Source: Dehalococcoidia bacterium
GTDB lineage: Bacteria > Chloroflexota > Dehalococcoidia > Lucifugimonadales > Australimonadaceae
NCBI GenBank assembly: GCA_022820645.1
Contig: JAJEFD010000009.1
Span: 1 to 64,000 of the forward strand
DNA: 64,000 nt
Direction: 5' to 3'
In this document: positions 27,401 through 33,893 of the stretch, one piece after another
Layout: each line of letters begins with the position of its first letter
Position numbering within the stretch: the stretch's first letter is position 1
Notes under the pieces: model-generated
Databases searched by the model: none
What the model was told of the DNA's origin: nothing
What the model saw: the letters and a program-made list of their open reading frames with translations, nothing else
Program-made: the position numbers and the translations under genes

Positions 27401-28858
27401 GAGGAGATCACGCCGCGCGACGGCATCGCGCCGCGCTTCACGGTCACGGTGACCGCAACAGCCCAGGACCGGCCGGTCGCGAACGCGCGCGGGGAGTTCG
27501 TCGTGGACGTGCGCGCGGACGAGGATTTGCGGCGCCGTCCGGTGGTCTACTTCACCGGCATCGAGGCCACGGTGGACGGCGCCGGTGCGTACGGCTACGA
27601 CATCGGCGGCCTCCAGGCAGGCCACACGCTCACCGTGCAGGAGGACGAAGCCCACTGGGCCGGGACGTACCCGGCATCGGGCCTGACCGGGCTCGGCGGG
27701 CTGTTCGGCCTCGTGGTGTACGGGTTCGACTACGAGGACAACATCGGCGAGTCGGGCGGCTGGACACCGCCCAGGCACCAGCGGACGCCGGAGACAGGTC
27801 CACCCGTCGAGGACCATGCCCTGGACCTCACGGAGATGCACGAAGCCGGAGTGCTGCTGGAGATAGACGAGGAGTTCAACGGCGGCGCAACGCCCGAGTT
27901 CGCCCTGAACCCGACGCGGAGGCAGCGGAACGACGAGACGGAGAGCTCCTCCCCGATCGTCAGCATCAGTTTCCCGGCGGAGGAGGGCGAGTACGCGGTC
28001 TGCCCGGGGAACGGCTGCGGCGGCGACAATCCGGACGCCGGGTTCTCTGACTCGCACGCGGGGGTGACCATCGCGGCGGTCACGCTGGACGACAACGACG
28101 CGATGGGGCAGCTCTCACGAGTGAACGCCTCGAAGTTCGCGCTCCTCGCCAGCGACCTGGCGCTCGGAGCGCACGAGATCGAGTACATGGCGGTCGACGA
28201 CGCCGGCAACGTGGCCACGTTCGAGTTCACGTTCTCGGTGGTCGAGCGCGAGCCGTACGAGCTGAACGTGCAGCCGGGCTGGAACCTCATCTCCTTCCCC
28301 GGCACGCCCGGGGACCCGTCGCTGGGCGGCGTCATTCCGTCCGGCGCGCGCATCTCGCCCGTGCTGGCGTACCAGGACGGGGACTGGTTGACGGCGGTGG
28401 TGAACGAGGAGGGCGAGTGGGGTGGGAACCTGAAGCGGTTCGAGGCGGGCTTCGGCTACTGGCTGTTGGCCACGACGTACGCGACGCTCAACCCGCTGAT
28501 CCCGGAGCATGAGCGGACGGACACCCCGTTGACCGCGCCGGTGCGGCACGGCTGGAACCTGCTGGGCGTGATGGACATCTTCCAGAGCCCGGCAGGCATG
28601 CCTCCGGGCCCGGACGGCGGCGACGGCGAGGCCGACAACTATTTCGGCAGCATCCCGTGGCGCATCGCCTACACCTACGACACGGTGCACAGCCTGTGGG
28701 TGCGGAGCATCCCGGGCGCGGACAGGACTGCCCCAGAGGATACGACTGCGGACGAGAGCGGGTTCCGCCTCGTGGACGGCGAGGTCGTAACGCAGGAGAT
28801 CCTGAACGGCAAGGGCTACTGGGTCTGGTCGGCTGAGCCGGGCACGCTGGCGCCGTAG
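24437..28858 (+). CDS. Large exported multidomain surface protein (1473 aa) with Ig/SwmB-like region and duplicated C-terminal GWNL module
   Basis: N-terminal hydrophobic signal AAFLLLLLLPTFGQS; SwmB-like LRLTYNEALDGGSTPDGNAFDVRVDG...GNDAF; C-terminal GWNLISFPGTP...GYWLLA and GWNLLGVMDIF...GYWVWS. Confidence 0.75.
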   Translation: MRHLTVSVPGASTRILLPAFMAAAFLLLLLLPTFGQSTFNRTDGKISIGGLSVGVFDDIQDAQFQKNALTPYTDGTVVYLPLANPSTYLGTRGSHLKGDIAYLATGLVSPQHTFFGGRLWVSNNRVNDFDDPATTGVDESLVEGAYNTILIAAEKDSVTPAPDANGCAVATVRNPRANDSIAVQMAEASVSDGITYYQAFVRVLDPLEENHDGTLAHESSDSGPACADYTTGVIHANTAAILARHGDRITIEVEGAGEVTVDVDGKGPDVTGITPEDLSYVRSSSLHYSFTVRDNDAGLRHDGESIISSDGDYTEVNRDKDHDTTGEPLSVGSSGGQISTNGEAAEIDLKVWPRGADRNAADDITETGSWTLQGNTPGVAYSFSADGGNTDEGVYLMEVSAYDRAGNRTVTEAPDDEYPGPYAFTVDDTDPSVVQAWTGIAYDPDLTMMGKVVQGEVADRSWIMVEFNEPVRTGIDPDRIRVADHEVVSVFQPNYAPSFVRIVDSSGTNTLPAGTQRPTFAPPVLRAAASLAPQAQVCTDPSTDGITGLGFDYDETTGNATISWNRLSNADCDGYRLAILSGRAVLFIADLERPASGTTVSFSIPRASELGRYIEADAGDSDSEDLTILAGLRYASVAANTDKFGRRTASATVDLAGLTAPTAAVTGSVVAPFLLHPASAPAVLPAIAASDASLECGFTSGDPSWDEVVFSFTHTPLTVGGWELVGYYRQLFYPPDYSTDDLNRLFDYTAVGADGWETSVSFQHYYNSSPEVYNAKGEVVAVYRKDGRTLAGAVRTVGCTGSSVTNPNVDRSPPLLQTAAVSGTTLRLTYNEALDGGSTPDGNAFDVRVDGAQRAVDGVSVIGRQVALTLGSPVTAGEFVTLSYTKPGANPIQDIAGNDAFSFRLWPVSNVLGGGNNAAYVVDITGLTHAEALADLGYWPVDINGDKIDDARTRIYIELARELKADETPEVTIFAGAVLDLAGNASATEEITPRDGIAPRFTVTVTATAQDRPVANARGEFVVDVRADEDLRRRPVVYFTGIEATVDGAGAYGYDIGGLQAGHTLTVQEDEAHWAGTYPASGLTGLGGLFGLVVYGFDYEDNIGESGGWTPPRHQRTPETGPPVEDHALDLTEMHEAGVLLEIDEEFNGGATPEFALNPTRRQRNDETESSSPIVSISFPAEEGEYAVCPGNGCGGDNPDAGFSDSHAGVTIAAVTLDDNDAMGQLSRVNASKFALLASDLALGAHEIEYMAVDDAGNVATFEFTFSVVEREPYELNVQPGWNLISFPGTPGDPSLGGVIPSGARISPVLAYQDGDWLTAVVNEEGEWGGNLKRFEAGFGYWLLATTYATLNPLIPEHERTDTPLTAPVRHGWNLLGVMDIFQSPAGMPPGPDGGDGEADNYFGSIPWRIAYTYDTVHSLWVRSIPGADRTAPEDTTADESGFRLVDGEVVTQEILNGKGYWVWSAEPGTLAP

Positions 28859-28878
28859 GGGTCCGTCGGGAATGCAAA

Positions 28879-28913
28879 GGGGCTGCGCCACACGCGGTGT
28901 GCGGCGCAGCCCC
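28879..28913. terminator. Hairpin between convergent genes (bidirectional terminator)
   Basis: GGGGCTGCGCC / GGCGCAGCCCC, 11-bp stem. Confidence 0.75.
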
Positions 28914-28959
28914 TCTCGTCAGGCCCGCCCCCCATCAAAGGGGAAGGGAACAGGCGTTG

Positions 28960-30741
28960 CTACTTGTCCAGCCAGACCGTCGCGAAGTCGAGGTTGCGGC
29001 GGTAGTTGTCCACGGGCACCTGGATACCCTTGATGTACTCGCGGACGACCGTGTGCGTGTTCTCGGTGTAGAGCGGCGCCGAGTAGACGTTCTCCACCGC
29101 GAAGTACTGCTCCATCTCCCGAGCGATCTCCACGCGCTCCTCGATGGTGGGCGCGGCAGCCAGGCGTACGAAGAACTCGTCCACCTTCGGGTCGTCGTGC
29201 TTCGATTCAGCCGCGGTGTTCGTGCTGGCGCTCGCGATGGTCGAGAAGTACTCGCTCGGCACCGCCACAGTTGCTCCGCCGTGCTGCATGTCGAACGCGC
29301 CCTCCAATATCCTGGATGCCCGCGTGGCGTCGTCCACGAGCTGGAGGTCAATGCTGATGCCGAGGGCTTCCAACTGGCCGGCTACCGGCTCGCACATGTG
29401 CACCCAGAGCCTGCGGCACATGTACTCGAGGTCGAAGCCGTCCGGGTAGCCCGCCTCCGCCAGCAGCGCCTTCGCCTGCTCACGGTCGGCTGCCTTGGTC
29501 TCGGTGCTCCAGCCGGGCGTGTCCATGAGGCCGGGGGTCGCCCATGCGGTGTCGGGGTCGAACATGCCGACCCGCTTGGCGAAGCCGCCGAAGGTGACCT
29601 GGATGAGTTCCTCGCGGTCGAGCCAGAGGTGAATGGCGCGCCTGACGCGCACGTCCTTCACCGGGCTCTCACGGAGCGAGTTGAAGGCGAGCGGGATGAA
29701 GCTGGACTGGCCCATCTCCAGGATTGTGACCTCACCGGGGGAGAAGCTGGAGAGGATGGCGGCCTCGCGCTCGGGAGTGAGCTGGAACCCGCCGCCGCGG
29801 GCGGTGGCGTCCAGGCGTCCCGTGCGGAAGGCGGTGTCCATGCCGGACTGGTCGGGGGTGACGTAGAAGTCGATGCCGTCCAGGTAGGGGAGCTGGTTCC
29901 CGTTCTCGTCCGACAGGTAGTACTGGTCGAACCGGCGTACCTTGATGACACTGCCGGGCCGGTACTCCTCCAGGTAGAACGGGCCGAGCCCGATGAGCCC
30001 GATGTCCAGCGGGGTGACGTTGACGTTCCCGGCCTGTATCTCAGGCTCCATCAGGTGCTGCGGGTGCTGGATGATCTGGTTGTCGATCGCCAGCAGCTGG
30101 TCGAAGTCGAAGACGGGGCTCTTGAGGTGGATGACGACGGTGAGGTCGTCGGGGGCTTCGACGCTCTCCACCCACGGGACGAAGTCCCAGTTCGCGGGGC
30201 GCCTCGCGTCCTGTCCGACCGTCACGCCGAAGACCATCAGGTCAAGCCAGAACTTCACGCCGGCGGCGGTGAGCTGGACGCCGTCGTGCCAGTAGACGTT
30301 GTCGCGCAGGGTGAACGTCCAGGTCGTCCTTTCGTCGTTGGACGACCACTCGGTTGCCAGGCCGGGGCAGATCGACGCGCCGTCGTCCCAGCACTGTTTG
30401 ATCATGTTCCCCATGCCGAAGATCGAGCCTCCCGGCTGGAGGATGCTGATGGTGCCGGAGCGGGACACGTCCCATCCAAGGGGCGGGTCGGCGCGCGTGG
30501 AGAAGTTGACGATGCCACCGTAAGGGGCCTCCTCCATCATCATGGCCGTCGGGGTGGGGGCGGGCGCTGCGCCGTCGCCCGTGTCCGAGGGCGTTGGAGT
30601 GGCTGCAGGGGCCTGCGTGTCCGGGGCCCTGGTCGGGGTCGGGTCCGGGTCGTCCGACGTACAGGCGGCCAGCGCCATGGTCAGGGCGAGGATGCTTACA
30701 AGAAGCGCCAGTGCTTTGAGCACACGATTATCGGTGGTCAT
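28960..30741 (-). CDS. ABC transporter solute-binding lipoprotein, family 5 (paralog of 60816-62603)
   Basis: LTMALAACTSDDPDPTPTRAPDTQAPAATPTPSDTG...APTPTAMMMEEAPYGGIVNFSTRADPPLGWD. Confidence 0.88.
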   Translation of the reverse strand: MTTDNRVLKALALLVSILALTMALAACTSDDPDPTPTRAPDTQAPAATPTPSDTGDGAAPAPTPTAMMMEEAPYGGIVNFSTRADPPLGWDVSRSGTISILQPGGSIFGMGNMIKQCWDDGASICPGLATEWSSNDERTTWTFTLRDNVYWHDGVQLTAAGVKFWLDLMVFGVTVGQDARRPANWDFVPWVESVEAPDDLTVVIHLKSPVFDFDQLLAIDNQIIQHPQHLMEPEIQAGNVNVTPLDIGLIGLGPFYLEEYRPGSVIKVRRFDQYYLSDENGNQLPYLDGIDFYVTPDQSGMDTAFRTGRLDATARGGGFQLTPEREAAILSSFSPGEVTILEMGQSSFIPLAFNSLRESPVKDVRVRRAIHLWLDREELIQVTFGGFAKRVGMFDPDTAWATPGLMDTPGWSTETKAADREQAKALLAEAGYPDGFDLEYMCRRLWVHMCEPVAGQLEALGISIDLQLVDDATRASRILEGAFDMQHGGATVAVPSEYFSTIASASTNTAAESKHDDPKVDEFFVRLAAAPTIEERVEIAREMEQYFAVENVYSAPLYTENTHTVVREYIKGIQVPVDNYRRNLDFATVWLDK

Positions 30742-30783
30742 GGGGTCCCTCCCTTGTGCCTTGCCGGATCCACTGTCGTCCTG

Positions 30784-31293
30784 CTACTCCGACGGAGCGG
30801 CGACGAATGTGATGGGTGCGGTTGCCAACGAGCCCATACTGCCTTCGGCTCTTACGGTGTACGTGCCGGGGGCGGAACGGATGCGCTCCATCCTGAACCG
30901 TCCGCGCGGCGTTGCTTCGAATGTTCCGTATGGGGACGCGTCGATGCCGGCGACGGTGCCGGGGCCATAGACGTCGGTGTGGAAGATGATGAGTACGGAC
31001 TCGCCGGGCTGGAATCCCCATCCAGAGACGGTAAAGGTACGCTCGGAGCCCAGGGTGTAGACCGCTTTTTCGAGCGAGATGCCCGCGGCAGAGGCGGGCG
31101 CGGGGTCACCGGGAGGTCCTTGGGCGCCATCGGCGCCAGCGGGTCCGGCGGGGCCGGCCGGTCCCGCGGCTCCCTGTGGTCCCTGTTGTCCCGCGGGTCC
31201 GGCGGGGCCAGTCTGTCCCGCTTCGCCCTGGCATGCCGTAGCAACCAGTGCGAGCGTGAGCATCAGAACGCAGATGGCTGGAATCATTCGCAT
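30784..31293 (-). CDS. Collagen-like (Gly-X-Y) lipoprotein with C-terminal Ig-like domain
   Basis: LVATACQ lipobox then [42 protein letters not shown] (14 triplets), then [38 protein letters not shown]. Confidence 0.85.
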   Translation of the reverse strand: MRMIPAICVLMLTLALVATACQGEAGQTGPAGPAGQQGPQGAAGPAGPAGPAGADGAQGPPGDPAPASAAGISLEKAVYTLGSERTFTVSGWGFQPGESVLIIFHTDVYGPGTVAGIDASPYGTFEATPRGRFRMERIRSAPGTYTVRAEGSMGSLATAPITFVAAPSE

Positions 31294-31396
31294 CGGAGTT
31301 CCTCCCTCTCATGCGCATTCGGGGATCAGCCGGACAGCCACCGCCGCCGCCATTCACCCATCCGGCGTAACCTCCCGCTACGCCGAAGCGCGGCGC

Positions 31397-31425
31397 ATTG
31401 TAGATAGGCGTAAAGCACCTGTCAA
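31397..31425 (-). promoter_or_regulatory. Sigma70-type promoter for the collagen-like/SBP module
   Basis: Minus strand TTGACA (31420-31425), N17, TACAAT (31397-31402); AT-rich upstream. Confidence 0.7.
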
Positions 31426-31575
31426 ATGAAGAGATATATAAAGAATCAGTACGCTGCTCCGCTGTTTTTCAGCGAATTCCAGCAAACCGCAACCGGACGA
31501 TCTCCCGCTCCCCGCCGACGGAGCATCTGGTGTAATCTTGCGGCGGTATCCCCGGACGCAGGGGAGGGCGCGGGT

Positions 31576-32373
31576 ATGCGATTCGACCTCACGGACAAGG
31601 TGGCCGTCGTCACCGGTGGGAGCCAGGGTATCGGGCGCGGGATCGCGCTGACGCTGGCGGAGCACGGGGCGCACGTCATCGTCGTGGCGCGCGAGCCCGA
31701 GGCAGTTGCGGGCTGCACGGAGCGCATCCACCGACCCGTGGACCCGGTCGTGGAGGAGATCGAGGCGATGGGCCGCAGGTCGCTGGGCATCCTCGCCGAC
31801 GTGCGCGACTCGGAGCAGGTGCAGGGGATGGCCGCGCAGGCGACGGAAGCGTTCGGACGCGTCGACATCCTCGTGAACAACGCGGGCGCGACGTGGGGCG
31901 AGACGTTCAAGATGGCCCCGCTGCTGGAGTTGACGCCGCGCGACTTCCAGGAGTGCCTGCGGCTGAACCTGGTGAGCCAGTTCCTGTGCAGCAGCGCGTT
32001 CGCGGCCGGGATGGTGGAGCGCGGCGAGGGGTGCATCATCAACCTGGCGTCGATCTCCGGGCAGGGGCCGAGTCCCGGCAACGGCGCATACGGCGCGGCG
32101 AAGGCGGGGGTGCTGTCGCTCACGCAGACGATGGCCGTGGAGTGGGCGCCCGTGCGCGTCAACGCCATCGCGCCCGGCAGCGTGGAGCACGCCGACCGCG
32201 CCGCCGTCCACCCGTACGCCCGGGGCCGCGCGCCGGTCGCGCAGACGACGGCGGTGGGTCGCGGGGGCACGGTGGACGACATCGCCGCCGCGGCGTTGTA
32301 TCTTGCGTCGGACGAAGCGTCGTACGTCACGGGGACGGTGATCAACGTGAACGGGGGACGTCAGCCCGGATAG
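31576..32373 (+). CDS. SDR family oxidoreductase
   Basis: TGGSQGIGRGIALTLAEHGA; NNAGA; YGAAKAG; VNVNGGRQPG. Confidence 0.9.
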   Translation: MRFDLTDKVAVVTGGSQGIGRGIALTLAEHGAHVIVVAREPEAVAGCTERIHRPVDPVVEEIEAMGRRSLGILADVRDSEQVQGMAAQATEAFGRVDILVNNAGATWGETFKMAPLLELTPRDFQECLRLNLVSQFLCSSAFAAGMVERGEGCIINLASISGQGPSPGNGAYGAAKAGVLSLTQTMAVEWAPVRVNAIAPGSVEHADRAAVHPYARGRAPVAQTTAVGRGGTVDDIAAAALYLASDEASYVTGTVINVNGGRQPG

Positions 32374-32410
32374 GGCCGTCCCAACGAGCGTGGGAGCGAA
32401 AGGAGCAGCC

Positions 32411-33508
32411 ATGACGACCGAGGTCAAGACGCTGGTGGTGGACGCGGACGCGCACGTCGTGGAGTCGCCGCACACGTGGGACTTCCTGGACGCGGACGAG
32501 GAGAAGTACCGGCCCGCGCTGTTCAGTTCGCCGGACCGGCCACAGACGGAGTTCTGGGTGATCGACGGCAAGCCGCGCGGCACGAAGCTCCCGACGCTCG
32601 CAGAGAAGCAGCTGGAGGAGCTGTCGAAGCGTTCCGGCTACAACGTCGTGACCGCCGTCGCCGCCCGCGAGATGGACGACGTGCAGCTGCGGCTGGACCA
32701 CATGGACGAGCTCGGCGTCGATGTGCAGGTGCTCCACAACACGCTCTGGATCACGACTATCGCCGAGCGGCCGGACACGGAGGCCGCGCTCACCCGGTGC
32801 TGGAACCGCTGGATGGCGGACGCCTACCACAAGGGGCAGGGGCGCCTGCGCTGGTCGTGCGTGCTGCCGACGATGACGATCTCCGAGGCGATCGTGCAGA
32901 TGCGCTACTGCAAGGAGAACGGCGCGGTAGCGGTCTGCCTGCGGGCACACGAGGGGAACCGTCACCTGATCGACCCGTACTTCTACCCGCTGTACGAGGA
33001 GGCGCAGCGCCTGGATCTCGCGATCGTCGTGCACGTCTCGAACGCGGACGCGTGGCTGTCGGAGCGGCTGAAGTCGTCGTACGACATGGGGTCGAGCTTC
33101 TCGAACCTGCGGGTGCCGACGGTGACGAGCTGCCACGAGTACATCATGAGCGAGGTGCCGACGCTGTTCCCGGAGCTGCGGTGGGGGTTCGTGGAGGTGA
33201 GCGCGCAGTGGGTGCCGTGGCTGGTGAAGGAAGCGCGCCGCCGCGCGAGGAAGCTGAGCCGCGACGTGCCGTACGACATCTTCCCCGAGTACCGCATCTA
33301 CGCCGCGTGCGAGACGGACGACGACATCCCGTTCATCCTGAAGTACGCGGGCCCGGACAACATCGTGATCGGGACGGACTACGGCCACACGGACATCTCC
33401 AGCGAGACGGACGCGATCGGCATCTTCCGCGCCACCGACTACGACATCACCGAGGAAGAGAAGATCAAGATCCTCTCGGACAACCCACGGAGGCTCTACG
33501 GGCTGTAG
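32411..33508 (+). CDS. Amidohydrolase family protein (PF04909-like)
   Basis: TLVVDADAHVVESPHTWDFLDADEEKYRPAL...IGTDYGHTDISSETD. Confidence 0.85.
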   Translation: MTTEVKTLVVDADAHVVESPHTWDFLDADEEKYRPALFSSPDRPQTEFWVIDGKPRGTKLPTLAEKQLEELSKRSGYNVVTAVAAREMDDVQLRLDHMDELGVDVQVLHNTLWITTIAERPDTEAALTRCWNRWMADAYHKGQGRLRWSCVLPTMTISEAIVQMRYCKENGAVAVCLRAHEGNRHLIDPYFYPLYEEAQRLDLAIVVHVSNADAWLSERLKSSYDMGSSFSNLRVPTVTSCHEYIMSEVPTLFPELRWGFVEVSAQWVPWLVKEARRRARKLSRDVPYDIFPEYRIYAACETDDDIPFILKYAGPDNIVIGTDYGHTDISSETDAIGIFRATDYDITEEEKIKILSDNPRRLYGL

Positions 33509-33550
33509 GGGTAGGGAATCCCGGTCAACATGCCTGGAGGCGGGGAGGCG

Positions 33551-33865
33551 ATGGAAGTCCTGAACAGGATCGGAGTGGGGTCGGCAGCGAAGTTGTCAGC
33601 TGCCGGAGGCGTCGTCCTCGGGTTGCTCGCCGGGATCGCCTATTCCTTCGGGGGCGCCATCATCGACGCACTGGTCAGCGCAGGGTGGGTAACCTCGGAC
33701 GAAACACCCGGGCTGAGTTCCGGGACAGCGCTTGCCTTCGGCGCTCTCCTCGGAATGCCGGTTATCGGCGGAGTTGCGGGGTTCGTGGCCGGGGCGTTCG
33801 GAGCCTGGCTGTACAACTCGGTGGCCAGCCGGGTTGGAGGCGTCAAGATCGACCTCCAACGATAG
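33551..33865 (+). CDS. Small hypothetical membrane protein
   Basis: Two to three hydrophobic segments (GGVVLGLLAGIAYSFGGAIIDAL; MPVIGGVAGFVAGAFGAWLYNSV). Confidence 0.6.
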   Translation: MEVLNRIGVGSAAKLSAAGGVVLGLLAGIAYSFGGAIIDALVSAGWVTSDETPGLSSGTALAFGALLGMPVIGGVAGFVAGAFGAWLYNSVASRVGGVKIDLQR

Positions 33866-33893
33866 GTCCACTCCTCAAGGGAGAGGGGATCGA

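Noticed and set aside
25817-28057. 746-aa antisense ORF within the large exported protein gene
   Set aside because: Composition is an antisense artefact; the plus frame has signal peptide and domain-like repeats.
31102-31227. Gly-X-Y coding repeat considered as a CRISPR-like or satellite array
   Set aside because: The periodicity is a 9-bp codon pattern of a collagen-like segment in a clear lipoprotein gene.
28897-31407. 836-aa plus-strand ORF opposite the SBP/collagen-like genes (also 60324-62201, 47884-49692, 50553-52232)
   Set aside because: Mirror frames of well supported SBP genes; no independent coding evidence.
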